DNA of 64,000 bases from Fusobacteria bacterium ZRK30. Lineage in GTDB: Bacteria; Fusobacteriota; Fusobacteriia; Fusobacteriales; Fusobacteriaceae. The notes under the pieces were generated by a model. It had not been told where the DNA came from and made no database searches. It worked only from the letters and a program-made list of their open reading frames with translations. The stretch's first letter is position 1. Each line of letters starts with the position of its first letter. Where the stretch lies: assembly GCA_024628785.1 (NCBI GenBank), contig CP102405.1, positions 2,046,001-2,110,000 on the forward strand, read 5' to 3'. Position numbers and translations under genes: made by a program. Positions 53,047 to 61,968 of the stretch are shown piece by piece.

Positions 53047-53080
53047 AAAGAAACTCTTTAATAAAGAGTTTCTTTTTTTA
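53047..53080 (+). terminator. Terminator after the YitT-family gene
   Basis: AAGAAACTCTTT / AAAGAGTTTCTT, 12 bp with a 4-nt loop, followed by T7. Confidence 0.93.
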
Positions 53081-53084
53081 ATTA

Positions 53085-53113
53085 TTGACATCTGCAAAGA
53101 AATAGAGTATAAT
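53085..53113 (+). promoter_or_regulatory. Consensus promoter of the thioesterase gene
   Basis: TTGACA (53085-53090), 17-bp spacer, TATAAT (53108-53113): a perfect sigma70-type promoter, 31 bp before the start codon. Confidence 0.9.
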
Positions 53114-53144
53114 TTCGAAAGTTTAAAGTAGAGGAGGTAATACA

Positions 53145-53525
53145 ATGTTAAAAAAAGATCTGTCTTATACATTAGAAAAAGTTATAAATTCATCGGAAAC
53201 TGCCATAAAAATGGAATCTGGCGGATTAGATGTTTTTTCTACTCCAAATTTAATTGCTTTTATGGAAAAAGCTGCATTTCTTAGTGTTGAAAAATACCTG
53301 GATAAAGAAAATACCACAGTAGGTATATCTGTAAATGCTAAACATCTAAAAGCTAACTTGGTAGGAGATAAATTAAGTTGTATTGCTACATTAAACGAGA
53401 TCGATGGAAAAAAACTTTCTTTCGAAATTGTTGTAATCCACGAAGAAACTATCGTAGGAAGTTGTTTCCATGACAGATTTATTGTCAACAAGGAAAAATT
53501 TATAAATAAATTAATTAAAAGATAG
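53145..53525 (+). CDS. Hotdog-fold thioesterase, FlK-like
   Basis: 126 residues. GGLDVFSTPNLIAFMEKAAF (~26-45) and VGISVNAKHLKANLVGD (~62-78) match the layout of FlK-type thioesterases, with Thr in STP, Glu in MEKAA and His in AKHLKA as the likely catalytic triad. FlK itself hydrolyses fluoroacetyl-CoA; most relatives have unknown acyl-CoA substrates, so a fluoroacetate role should not be assumed. Strong promoter and GGAGG site; partial terminator before uraA. Confidence 0.85.
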   Translation: MLKKDLSYTLEKVINSSETAIKMESGGLDVFSTPNLIAFMEKAAFLSVEKYLDKENTTVGISVNAKHLKANLVGDKLSCIATLNEIDGKKLSFEIVVIHEETIVGSCFHDRFIVNKEKFINKLIKR

Positions 53526-53545
53526 ATTTTACTATCTTTTTTTTT
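53517..53545 (+). terminator. Terminator between thioesterase and uracil permease genes
   Basis: AAAAGATAG / CTATCTTTT with a 6-nt loop and T tract, starting at the thioesterase stop. Some read-through into uraA is possible because no separate promoter is visible. Confidence 0.75.
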
Positions 53546-53574
53546 GAAAAAAAATTAGGAGGATTGAGAAAAAA

Positions 53575-54798
53575 ATGCATAAAATTAATGGAAAGACAAA
53601 ATATTTACTGGGGTTACAACATGTACTAGCTATGTTTGGGGCTACTGTATTAGTACCATTCTTAACTGGGCTTAACCCATCTATCGCACTATTAGCTGCA
53701 GGGGGAGGTACTCTGTTATTTCATCTTTGTACAAAGAAAGTTGTCCCTGTATTTTTAGGTTCTAGTTTCGCGTTTATTGGAGCTATCTCTTTAGTTTTAA
53801 AACACGATGGTATAGGAGCTGTAAAGGCAGGAGTTATCTCAGCAGGGTTTATCTACATTTTAATGGCTATAATCATTAAGGTATTTGGTGTCGATAAAGT
53901 AAAATCATTTTTCCCTCCAATAGTTGTCGGTCCTATCATCATGGTTATCGGTCTTAGAATGAGTCCCGTTGCTCTAAATATGATTGGATATAATAACGGC
54001 ACATTTGAACCAAAAGGTTTAATTATTGCTGTAGTTGTAGTTACTACCATGGTAGTAATCTCTATTTTAGAAAAATCTTTCTTCAGACTGGTTCCTATCC
54101 TTATTTCAGTTATGGTTGGATACACATTAGCAGTTTTATTCGGACTAGTAGATTTTACTCCTATTGCAAACGCTAAATGGATTGGATTTACAGACAGTGC
54201 TCTAAAAGATCTTACGACTCTGCCTAAGTTTTCATGGACGTCTGTTATTGCAATAGCTCCTATAGCTCTGGTAGTATTTATAGAACATATTGGAGATATT
54301 ACAACTAACGGTGCCGTTGTTGGAAAAAACTTCTTTGATGAACCTGGAATTCACAGAACTATGTTAGGAGACGGAATCGCCACACTTTTTGCCGGATTAA
54401 TTGGTGGACCTGCTAACACAACTTATGGTGAGAATACCGGTGTTTTAGCAGTTACCAAGGTATATGATCCTGCTGTTCTTAGAATCGCCGCTGTATATGC
54501 CATCGCACTATCATTTATAGGTAAATTTGGTGCTGTCTTACAGACTATACCTACTCCTGTTATGGGTGGAATATCTATCATCTTATTTGGAATGATCTCA
54601 AGTGTAGGAGTAAGAACATTAATCGAAGCTAAATTAGATTTTGCTCATTCAAGAAACTTAATCATTGCATCTCTTATCTTTGTTTTAGGAATAGCTATCA
54701 GTAATGTAGTTTTATGGGGAACTATCTCACTATCTGGTCTGGCAGTAGCCGCTATTGTAGGAGTAGTTTTAAATAAAGTTCTACCTAAAAATATATAA
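53575..54798 (+). CDS. uraA: Uracil permease (NCS2 family)
   Basis: 407 residues with about fourteen membrane segments. LGLQHVLAMFGATVLVP (~12-28) opens the NCS2 fold; VVFIEHIGDITTNGAVVGK (~235) and GGPANTTYGENTGVLAVTK (~282) carry the substrate-binding glutamates and the His of UraA-type carriers, and TPVMGGISIILFGMI (~323) follows. Imports uracil with protons. GGAGG precedes ATG. Convergent with the MATE gene across a shared terminator. Confidence 0.93.
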   Translation: MHKINGKTKYLLGLQHVLAMFGATVLVPFLTGLNPSIALLAAGGGTLLFHLCTKKVVPVFLGSSFAFIGAISLVLKHDGIGAVKAGVISAGFIYILMAIIIKVFGVDKVKSFFPPIVVGPIIMVIGLRMSPVALNMIGYNNGTFEPKGLIIAVVVVTTMVVISILEKSFFRLVPILISVMVGYTLAVLFGLVDFTPIANAKWIGFTDSALKDLTTLPKFSWTSVIAIAPIALVVFIEHIGDITTNGAVVGKNFFDEPGIHRTMLGDGIATLFAGLIGGPANTTYGENTGVLAVTKVYDPAVLRIAAVYAIALSFIGKFGAVLQTIPTPVMGGISIILFGMISSVGVRTLIEAKLDFAHSRNLIIASLIFVLGIAISNVVLWGTISLSGLAVAAIVGVVLNKVLPKNI

Positions 54799-54812
54799 GA
54801 AAATGGAAATAT

Positions 54813-54842
54813 AAAATAGGCAGCCAACGGCTGCCTATTTTT
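54813..54842 (+). terminator. Bidirectional terminator between uraA and the MATE gene
   Basis: AAATAGGCAGCC / GGCTGCCTATTT, 12 bp with a 3-nt loop; A and T flanks serve both strands. Confidence 0.93.
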
Positions 54843-54847
54843 ATGTT

Positions 54848-56182
54848 TTACGCCAGTTTATTTATCCATCTCTTACTTACAAACCTTTTCATCCCAATTG
54901 CAATACGTACAAACTCTTCTGCCAGGGTAGCTAAATATACTATGTATATGGGAAGCCCTAAATAAAAAGCTGCAAATATTGCTCCAGGGATCCCTACCAT
55001 CCATAGAGCTATAAGGTTTATCCCCATGGCGAATTTTGTATCTCCTCCACCTCTTAAAACTCCTACCATCTTTGTCATACTAAGTGCTTTAAATGGGAAA
55101 GATATACAGAATGCTATCAATGTGTATTTACCAAGTCTCAATACATTTTCATCTACATTATACATCCCAACTAACTTAGAAGAGAATAAACCTAGAGGAA
55201 TTGCCAAAAGAAGTGCTAAACCAAATGAAACTTTATAGAATTTCTTACCGTCAGAATAAGCTTCCTCCAATTTTCCCTGTCCTATTTTATGAGCTATCAT
55301 TACTGTAGCTGCATTGGCAAATCCAATTATTCCAACTACCGCTAATCTCTCAAAACTATTCTCTATATTTATCGCAGCCAACGACTCTGTTCCTATCCTG
55401 CCATAAACAGCACTATACACAGTCTGTCCCAATGCCCATAAGATATCATTCACTATAACGGCTCCTGCAGTCACAACAAATAACTTTAATACAACCATAT
55501 CAAAACTAAAGAATTCTTTTAGTTTTATAGCTATAGGGTATCTTCTTCTATAGATGACCGCTACTACCACTACACACTCTACCCCACGGGCTATAGAAGT
55601 GGCTAATGCGGCACCTTCTACCCCTAATTCCGGGAATCCATAATTACCAAATATGAGTAGGTAATTTAATACAATATTTACCACCAACGATAAAAAACTT
55701 GTCAACATAGGCAGCTGACTCTCTCCTAACCCTCTGAGTAGTATAGAAAATGAAAATGATACCGCTGAAGCCACATATGACCAGGCTACTACCTTAAGAT
55801 ATTTTGAAGCAGTGACTATAACCAATGGATCTTTTGTATAGAGTCCAATGATGTACTCCGGTGTAATATATGAAATAAACCAAAAACATAGAGCCATCAA
55901 TATACTCAGTATAGTAGATATAGATACGATATATTTCACCTTAGAATAATCCTTCTTACCATGGTATTGAGCAATAAATACAGCTGCTCCACTATTTACT
56001 CCCATTATAAATGTTGTCATCAAGAATACTATTTGATTAGCCAAACCTAAGGATGCCACCTGCATCCCTCCTAATTTCCCAATCATAAATACATCTGCCA
56101 TATTTACAGATGCCAATATTAAACTTTGAATTGTTATTGGCAGTGCCAATATTAGTAACGTTTTGTAAAAACTTCTCTTCAT
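54848..56182 (-). CDS. MATE-family multidrug efflux protein
   Basis: 444 residues with twelve membrane helices in two homologous halves; ADVFMIGKLGGMQVASLGLA (~30-49) is the first-half signature and the second half repeats it (AAINIENSFERLAVVGIIG, ~265). MATE proteins export cations and drugs driven by sodium or protons. Its 5' leader forms a structured RNA with a terminator (see 56211-56360), so a small ligand probably controls read-through. If the leader is a guanidine-IV aptamer, this would be a MepA-type guanidine-linked exporter. TAGGAGG before ATG. Confidence 0.92.
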   Translation of the reverse strand: MKRSFYKTLLILALPITIQSLILASVNMADVFMIGKLGGMQVASLGLANQIVFLMTTFIMGVNSGAAVFIAQYHGKKDYSKVKYIVSISTILSILMALCFWFISYITPEYIIGLYTKDPLVIVTASKYLKVVAWSYVASAVSFSFSILLRGLGESQLPMLTSFLSLVVNIVLNYLLIFGNYGFPELGVEGAALATSIARGVECVVVVAVIYRRRYPIAIKLKEFFSFDMVVLKLFVVTAGAVIVNDILWALGQTVYSAVYGRIGTESLAAINIENSFERLAVVGIIGFANAATVMIAHKIGQGKLEEAYSDGKKFYKVSFGLALLLAIPLGLFSSKLVGMYNVDENVLRLGKYTLIAFCISFPFKALSMTKMVGVLRGGGDTKFAMGINLIALWMVGIPGAIFAAFYLGLPIYIVYLATLAEEFVRIAIGMKRFVSKRWINKLA

Positions 56183-56209
56183 TTTTCCCTCCTAAAAATA
56201 TATAAACAC

Positions 56210-56256
56210 AAAAAAAAGGCCAACTTTAAAAAGTTGACCCATAAAGGTTCAACTTA
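56210..56256 (-). terminator. Terminator and competing antiterminator in the MATE leader
   Basis: On the minus strand GGTCAACTTT pairs with AAAGTTGGCC (10 bp) and is followed by T7. The same GTCAACTT can instead pair with the upstream AAGTTGA(A)C at 56249-56255. The two hairpins are mutually exclusive, the hallmark of a transcription-terminating riboswitch. Confidence 0.88.
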
Positions 56257-56360
56257 AAATATCAATTCACAGGATGAGCTTTAGCTTAATGATACTCCTG
56301 TAGCACCAATGAGATGGACAATTCTGCCTAACGACACTCTCACAGCACCATTGAATCGAC
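56211..56360 (-). promoter_or_regulatory. Riboswitch-like leader of the MATE gene, candidate guanidine-IV (mepA) motif
   Basis: Two similar units occur in tandem on the minus strand: TGGTGCT then TGAGAGTGTCGTTAGGC closed by TCTCA, and TGGTGCT then ACAGGAGTATCATTAAGC closed by TCCTGT (with one bulge). Each is a hairpin whose loop shares the pattern GAGTRTCRTTARGC. They are followed by the terminator/antiterminator pair. Two hairpins plus terminator upstream of a MATE gene is the published organisation of the guanidine-IV/mepA class; I could not compare with its consensus, so the ligand is a hypothesis. Confidence 0.6.
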
Positions 56361-56540
56361 TATTTCAAGTCAAACAATGTATTTAATTTTATATTACGAT
56401 GCACATTATACTACTAGTTTTTATTTTTGTCAACCAAATCGACTTATAAAATTATAAAGAATATATACCGATCATTTCTATATTTCAGAGGAACCTTTTT
56501 TCCCTTTTTATAAATTAATTTTTTATATAAAAAATTTAAT

Positions 56541-56594
56541 TTTACGTCACCTTTACCCTAAATAGGTCTTCTTTTTACATGGTTTTGTTATAGT
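56541..56594 (+). promoter_or_regulatory. Pho-box-like array and -10 element of the alkaline phosphatase gene
   Basis: TTTACG (56541), TTTACC (56552), a degenerate TAGGTC (56563) and TTTACA (56574) lie at an exact 11-bp period. TATAGT (56589-56594) follows 9 nt after the last unit, with no -35 hexamer, the layout of PhoP/PhoB-activated promoters. It matches the hexamer and period of the array at 5572-5621. Confidence 0.75.
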
Positions 56595-56634
56595 AATTTT
56601 AGGATCAAATACAAATATAAAACAGGAGGAAAAA

Positions 56635-57999
56635 ATGAAAAAAATCTTAAGTGGAGTAATGTTTTTTTGGATATCGGTGATGGCTTTAGCTGCACCAAAG
56701 TATGTATTTATGTTTATCGGTGACGGATTAGGAGCTTCACAGAGGCAGATGGCAGAATATTACGTTCAGCAGGAAAAAGGAGAAAATTATAAACTTACAA
56801 TGAATCAAATGCCTGTAGTAGGTATCAACACCACCCATTCCCTGGATAATTTAGTTACAGATTCTGCTGCTGCAGGAACAGCTCTTGCTACAGGCCAGAA
56901 GACAGATAACGGTATGATAGCAACTCTTCCTGATGGTAGAGAAGTAAAGAGTTCATTAAAATATGCCCAGGAAAAGGGAAAAGCAGTGGGAGTAATAACC
57001 ACTACCAGGGTAACTCATGCCACTCCAGCATCATTTGTTGCCCAAAACATAAATAGAGGCAACGAAAATGAGATCGCAGAAGATTTTATAATCAGCAATG
57101 TTGATTTTATAGCAGGAGGAGGATATAGGCACTTTGTTTCTCCTGGCGAAGATAGTTCTAAAAGGACAAAAGGAAACTTAGTAGCCGAACTTCAAAAAAA
57201 TGGATATAAAACATTTATAGGAGAGAACTCCGCAAAAGATTTAAAAAAATATAAAGCTAAAAAAAACGAAAAAGTATTTATAGCCTTAACACCATCCCAC
57301 CTTCCATACGAGGTCGATCGTATGAATAACCACAAAGATCAGCCTTCTCTGGCAGATCTTACAAATAAAGGTATCGATGTATTGGAAGCTAGAAATAAAA
57401 ATGGATTTTTTATGGTAGTTGAAGGCGGGAGAATAGATCACGCTTCCCACGCCAATGATGTAGCTGGAACTGTCCATGACACCCTTGCATTTGATGAAGC
57501 TATTCAGGTAGCTATGAAATTTTATAACAACCATAAAGATGAAACCCTTATTGTTATAGCAGGAGATCATGAAACTGGAGGATTGGGAATGGGAGTTGGA
57601 TTTAAAAATATAGTAAATCCTACAATTATCGATAATATTAAGGTTTCCATCGAAGATACTCTCCAAAAAAAATATAACGGAAATAGAAATGAGTACTTTA
57701 AATATATAAGTAAGAACTTTGACTTAAATAATCTGACAAAAGAGGAAAAATTAAAAATAACAAGAGCCATGGATGCAGAGGATGAAAATAAAAAAGATAA
57801 TAAATCATATGGGACTTATAAACCCACATCCATTGCAGTGGCTCATATTGTAAATGAAAGAGCAGGAGTTGGATTTACAACCTTTGATCACACAGGATCT
57901 CAAATCCCCCTCTCGGCAATAGGAACAAATTCTGAATCATTTGGTGGTTTCAAAGATAATACTGAAATCGGAGATGAAATGATAAAACTTTATAATTAG
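56635..57999 (+). CDS. Alkaline phosphatase (PhoA superfamily), exported
   Basis: 454 residues. Signal peptide MKKILSGVMFFWISVMALAA. FMFIGDGLGASQRQMAEYY (~24) provides the first metal Asp; VTDSAAAGTALATG (~73) carries the nucleophile Ser; GGRIDHASHAND (~262), IAGDHETGG (~303) and FDHTGSQIPLSAIG (~415) supply the other metal ligands. It hydrolyses phosphomonoesters in the periplasm. The Pho-box-like promoter upstream fits induction by phosphate starvation. GGAGG before ATG; the YibE/F gene follows 8 bp later. Confidence 0.95.
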   Translation: MKKILSGVMFFWISVMALAAPKYVFMFIGDGLGASQRQMAEYYVQQEKGENYKLTMNQMPVVGINTTHSLDNLVTDSAAAGTALATGQKTDNGMIATLPDGREVKSSLKYAQEKGKAVGVITTTRVTHATPASFVAQNINRGNENEIAEDFIISNVDFIAGGGYRHFVSPGEDSSKRTKGNLVAELQKNGYKTFIGENSAKDLKKYKAKKNEKVFIALTPSHLPYEVDRMNNHKDQPSLADLTNKGIDVLEARNKNGFFMVVEGGRIDHASHANDVAGTVHDTLAFDEAIQVAMKFYNNHKDETLIVIAGDHETGGLGMGVGFKNIVNPTIIDNIKVSIEDTLQKKYNGNRNEYFKYISKNFDLNNLTKEEKLKITRAMDAEDENKKDNKSYGTYKPTSIAVAHIVNERAGVGFTTFDHTGSQIPLSAIGTNSESFGGFKDNTEIGDEMIKLYN

Positions 58000-58007
58000 G
58001 AGGTCCT

Positions 58008-59123
58008 ATGAGGAACAATCATATAATTTTATTATCATTTATGATCGCTATGTTTCTATATTTTACAAAGGAAAATATATTGGAACCAAATGAATATCTA
58101 GCCAGGGTAGTCTCTATCAATAACAATGAATTAATACAAAGAGGTATTTCAAAAATTGGTTCTCAAAATTTAGAAATAAAAGTATTATCTAAGGATCGAA
58201 AAGGGGAGAGACTAAAGACACTAAATCGATTGAATGGAAGTGCAGAATATGATGAATTTTATGAAGTTGGAGACAAGATGCTGGTAAGAATAGTAGAAAG
58301 CAACAATAAATTAATTATCAACCCTATCTCTTTATATAGAGTTCCTACCCTCTTATTCTTACTGGGAATATTTGCGATTTCTTTAATCCTATATGCCAAA
58401 AAAGTAGGGTTTAAGTCCCTTCTTTCATTTTTGGCAGCTATTGGAATGATATATTATCACCTCATTCCAAGAATTTTAAAGGGAAGTTCTCCTATGATGA
58501 CTACTTTTATCTTTATTTCAATTTTAACAGGGGTAATTGTGTTTTCAGTAGCAGGATTCAGCAAGAGAGGAGGAGTGGCTTTTTTAGGGACTATAACCGG
58601 GCTTGTCGCAGCTTTTTTAATGACACAACTTTTCTTGGATACCCTATCCTTTACCGGTTTAACTATGACAATGTCTCAAGCCCTTGTTGCAGCAGGCAAC
58701 TTCCACATAAATTTAGTAGAAATTCTCTATAGTGGAATAATCATAAGTGCTTCTGGAGCAGCTATGGATATTGCTATGGATATGGCTGTCAGTATGGAGG
58801 AGATCTTGGAAAATTCACCTAATATCTCTAAAAAAAGTTTAATTAAATCAGGCTTTAACATAGGAAATGCTGTAATAGGAACCATGTCTACAACCTTACT
58901 TTTAGCTTATACTGGGGGAAATATTACAATGATGATGCTGCTAGTTGACAGAGGATTATCTTTAAACACAATTTTGAATAGTAAATTAGTTGCAGTTGAA
59001 ATCGCTAAAACCCTTATAGGAACTACATCTCTTCTAATCGTAGCTCCGGTAACAGCTTTTATTGCGGCCTATGTATATATGTATAATCCTAGAATTATAG
59101 CTAAAAAAGTAGTGAAATGTTAA
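58008..59123 (+). CDS. YibE/F-like membrane protein
   Basis: 371 residues. A short N-terminal hydrophobic helix (~5-18) and a ~90-residue extracytoplasmic part (MLVRIVESNNKLIINPISL) precede about seven to eight membrane helices; SGIIISASGAAMDIAMDMAVSM (~245, core GAAMDIAMDMAVSM) is the YibE/F signature. Function is unknown. It overlaps no gene but sits 8 bp after the phosphatase, so it is probably part of the same phosphate-regulated transcript. AGGAGG before ATG. Confidence 0.9.
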   Translation: MRNNHIILLSFMIAMFLYFTKENILEPNEYLARVVSINNNELIQRGISKIGSQNLEIKVLSKDRKGERLKTLNRLNGSAEYDEFYEVGDKMLVRIVESNNKLIINPISLYRVPTLLFLLGIFAISLILYAKKVGFKSLLSFLAAIGMIYYHLIPRILKGSSPMMTTFIFISILTGVIVFSVAGFSKRGGVAFLGTITGLVAAFLMTQLFLDTLSFTGLTMTMSQALVAAGNFHINLVEILYSGIIISASGAAMDIAMDMAVSMEEILENSPNISKKSLIKSGFNIGNAVIGTMSTTLLLAYTGGNITMMMLLVDRGLSLNTILNSKLVAVEIAKTLIGTTSLLIVAPVTAFIAAYVYMYNPRIIAKKVVKC

Positions 59124-59152
59124 AAGCAGCCCTCTGGGCTGCTTTTTTTATT
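59122..59152 (+). terminator. Bidirectional terminator between YibE/F and ABC ATPase genes
   Basis: AAAGCAGCCC / GGGCTGCTTT, 10 bp with a 3-nt loop, T7 on the plus strand and A run for the opposite strand. Confidence 0.93.
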
Positions 59153-59897
59153 CTTGGGGAGATATAAAATATTCATCATTAATCTTGGTAACTTTAACCT
59201 TTACTTCGTATAAATTTTCTAAAATCTCACTTTTAAAAGTACTTTCCTTATCTCCAAAGTGAAGCTGTCTGCCATTTTTTAATAACAATAATTTATCACA
59301 AAATCTCCCTATCAAGCTTAAGTCATGAATTATAATTAAACACCTCATCTTATTCTCTTTAATAACTTCTTTAATTATTTTTAAAATATTAAATGCATTT
59401 GAAAGATCTAAATTACTGGTTGGTTCATCCATTACTATTATTTCAGAGTTTTGCGCTAAGGCCCTTGCAATATAAGCCCTTTGTTTTTCTCCACCGCTTA
59501 ATGAACTTATTTTTCTGCCTTTATAATTTTTTAAATTAAATTTCATTATCAGTTCATCTACTATTTTTTTATCTTCCATTGTTTCATTATATTTGATATA
59601 TGGAATCCTCCCTAACATAATAGTTTCATATACTGTTAAATTATTAGTTTGAGATTCTTGAGGAACGTAAGCTATTTTTCTTCTTTTTTTTACTAAATTG
59701 AGCCTCTTTAAATCTTTTCCTTTGAAAAATACTTCACCTTTTCCCTCTTTTATACCAATTATATTTTTTATAAGGGTCGTTTTACCACTTCCGTTAGATC
59801 CTAAAACACCTAATATTTCCCCTTCTTTCACCTGAAAATTTATATTTTTTATAGAAAATCCTGTTTTATAGTTGTACGATAAATTTTTTACTATCAA
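59148..59897 (-). CDS. FecE/BtuD-type ABC transporter ATP-binding protein (system 2)
   Basis: 249 residues. Walker A LGSNGSGKTTLIKN (~33), Q-loop VPQESQTNN (~78), signature SLSGGEKQRAYIARALAQ (~133), Walker B EIIVMDEPTSNLDLSN (~153) and H-loop IIHDLSL (~189). Powers import of an iron-siderophore, heme or cobalamin-like ligand by the permease upstream, which it overlaps by 4 bp. Last gene of the two-system cluster. Confidence 0.94.
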   Translation of the reverse strand: MIVKNLSYNYKTGFSIKNINFQVKEGEILGVLGSNGSGKTTLIKNIIGIKEGKGEVFFKGKDLKRLNLVKKRRKIAYVPQESQTNNLTVYETIMLGRIPYIKYNETMEDKKIVDELIMKFNLKNYKGRKISSLSGGEKQRAYIARALAQNSEIIVMDEPTSNLDLSNAFNILKIIKEVIKENKMRCLIIIHDLSLIGRFCDKLLLLKNGRQLHFGDKESTFKSEILENLYEVKVKVTKINDEYFISPQE

Positions 59898-60847
59898 TTT
59901 TCTTCCCCTTTTTTTAATATTAGATGTATAAGTATAGGTACTCCTACATAACTCATAATAATCCCAATAGGTATTATTAGAGGACTAAATAAAGTTCTTC
60001 CAATTGTATCGGATAATATAACTAATATTCCTCCGATCAACATAGAATAGCTTAGAAGATATTTATGATTTTCTCCTACTATTTTTTTAGATATATAAGG
60101 AGCTACTAACCCAACAAAACCTATTATCCCACTCATTGAAATAATACTCGCAGTTAAAACTAAAGACAATAAGCCTATAATCAGCCTTTCTCTTCCTACA
60201 TTAACCCCTAAAGTAATTGCATAGTCATCATCACAATTACAAATTAAATTTAGTATCCAAACCTTCTTTTGAAACACCATAAATACTAAAACTAAAAAAA
60301 TTAAAACAACATAAGCATTGCTCCACTCTACCCCATTAAAACTACCAAAAGTCCATTTGACTATAGAAGATAGCTTTTCCTCTGAAGCGATATATTGCAG
60401 TGTTGAAGTTAGAGCAGCAAAAAAATAATTTAAGGCTATTCCAATAATTATTATAGTTATAGATTCTATCTTGTTTCTTAGACTTAAAAAATAAATGATT
60501 AAAGCACATATCATAGTAGCCGAAAAAGCTCCTAAAATAATATATAACTCCCTCTCTCCAAATATAACTATAGACAATGCTGCTCCAAATGCTGCAGCTG
60601 ATGATACTCCCAAGGTAAAAGGACTTGCCATCGGATTTCTTGTAATCACTTGCATAGACGTCCCGCAAAGACCTAGGCCCATTCCAGTTAAAACTGAAAA
60701 AATAACCCTTGGCCCTCTCAGGTAATATAAAATATTTAATTCATTTGAATCTACTTTAAAAATATTTATCCATTCATTTCCCATTGAAATCCCTAAAAAT
60801 AACAGTATTAATAAAGTGATAACTGCATATACATAATTTTTTTTCAT
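59894..60847 (-). CDS. FecCD-type ABC transporter permease (system 2)
   Basis: 317 residues with eight to ten membrane helices. RGPRVIFSVLTGMGLGLCG (~48) and TRNPMASPFTLGVSSAAAFGA (~68, core NPMASPFTLG) are FecCD signatures, along with GLVAPYISKKIVG (~245). It forms the homodimeric channel for the binding protein encoded 17 bp upstream. Slightly shorter than the usual 330-350. Confidence 0.94.
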   Translation of the reverse strand: MKKNYVYAVITLLILLFLGISMGNEWINIFKVDSNELNILYYLRGPRVIFSVLTGMGLGLCGTSMQVITRNPMASPFTLGVSSAAAFGAALSIVIFGERELYIILGAFSATMICALIIYFLSLRNKIESITIIIIGIALNYFFAALTSTLQYIASEEKLSSIVKWTFGSFNGVEWSNAYVVLIFLVLVFMVFQKKVWILNLICNCDDDYAITLGVNVGRERLIIGLLSLVLTASIISMSGIIGFVGLVAPYISKKIVGENHKYLLSYSMLIGGILVILSDTIGRTLFSPLIIPIGIIMSYVGVPILIHLILKKGEEN

Positions 60848-60864
60848 TTTCTCTTCCCATTCTA

Positions 60865-61929
60865 TTATTTATTATTTACAATACTTGGATAAAAATGTCC
60901 TTTTATGTCTTTGAATCCTTGATATTCTTCCAACCAAACTTTAAATATTTCATCTGGATCTAAATCTGTTAAGATATCTGGATATATCCATTTTGCCATG
61001 TATACAGCTCCGATCATCTTAGAAGCTCCTCCATGTCCAAATTGTGACATTAGATATACATCATTATTTTTCACAGCCGTTATATTACTCCAAGCTTTTC
61101 TGTGTTTTATATTTTTAACTGTCTCTTCCATCTGTTCTTTAGATGGTGCTTGATAGACTCCTGTTCCTTTAATTATACTTTTCAAGCTTATATTTTTTAC
61201 TATTACATCTGGATTTTTGCTAATTACAGCTTCTGAATCTACTTGAGCTACATTTACCTTTCCACCTACATTTTCAAATACATTCTCTCCTCCTGAAGCT
61301 ACAATCATATTGTAGTAGTAGCTCCCTGGAAAAGATGTATAATAGTCTTTAGCATCTTCCCAATAAACAGTTCTTTTCTTTACACCTTTTAATTTTTTCT
61401 GAATATATTCTAATGGTTCATTATAATACCTTTCAAACTTCTCTGCTTGTTTTTCTTTACCAAAAATCACCCCAATATTCTTAACCTGGTTAGAAAAATC
61501 ATTGGTATCATAACCAGATATTACAATTACTTTTATTCCAAAAGGAGCTAATTTTTTTTCTGCTTCTCTGTAAACACCATTAGATGGTAAAATAACTACT
61601 TCAGGTTTTAATTTTATTATTTTTTCATAGTTTAAGCTCTTTTGATTTTTACCGACTACATCTTCTATATTAAAATTACTCCAATACTCTCTGTCTTGGG
61701 CAGTATTCATGTCAACAGCAATTACTTTCTCTATTGCTCCACACGCTCTAATTAACTCATTGTTATATCTTAGAGTCACTACTGCTCTTTCTACAGGCAC
61801 TAAAATTTCTATCTGTCTTCCTACGTTATCACTTATAGTGACTAGCTTTTTACTATTTGCTACCGCTAATGTCCCTATAATAAAATTTAATACCATTACT
61901 AATAAAAATAACCTCTTCCTATTTTTCAT
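60865..61929 (-). CDS. Metal-chelate ABC transporter substrate-binding protein (system 2)
   Basis: 354 residues. N-terminal hydrophobic leader (RLFLLVMVLNFIIGTLAVA) without a clear lipobox, so probably a soluble periplasmic protein. The TroA/FepB-like fold shows VTISDNVGRQIEILVPVERAV (~29, in part), KIIKLKPEVVILPSNGV (~103) and VISKNPDVIVKN (~235). The C-terminal DLDPDEIFKVWLEEYQGFK is typical of iron/corrinoid-binding members from anaerobes. The ligand cannot be named from sequence. Confidence 0.9.
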   Translation of the reverse strand: MKNRKRLFLLVMVLNFIIGTLAVANSKKLVTISDNVGRQIEILVPVERAVVTLRYNNELIRACGAIEKVIAVDMNTAQDREYWSNFNIEDVVGKNQKSLNYEKIIKLKPEVVILPSNGVYREAEKKLAPFGIKVIVISGYDTNDFSNQVKNIGVIFGKEKQAEKFERYYNEPLEYIQKKLKGVKKRTVYWEDAKDYYTSFPGSYYYNMIVASGGENVFENVGGKVNVAQVDSEAVISKNPDVIVKNISLKSIIKGTGVYQAPSKEQMEETVKNIKHRKAWSNITAVKNNDVYLMSQFGHGGASKMIGAVYMAKWIYPDILTDLDPDEIFKVWLEEYQGFKDIKGHFYPSIVNNK

Positions 61930-61968
61930 CCTTCCCCCTATTTTATATTTTCGACTTATCCATAATAT

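Noticed and set aside
56211..56360. Glycine, TPP or SAM riboswitch for the MATE leader
   Set aside because: Tandem units first suggested a glycine riboswitch, but none of the core words of the glycine, TPP or SAM classes is present.
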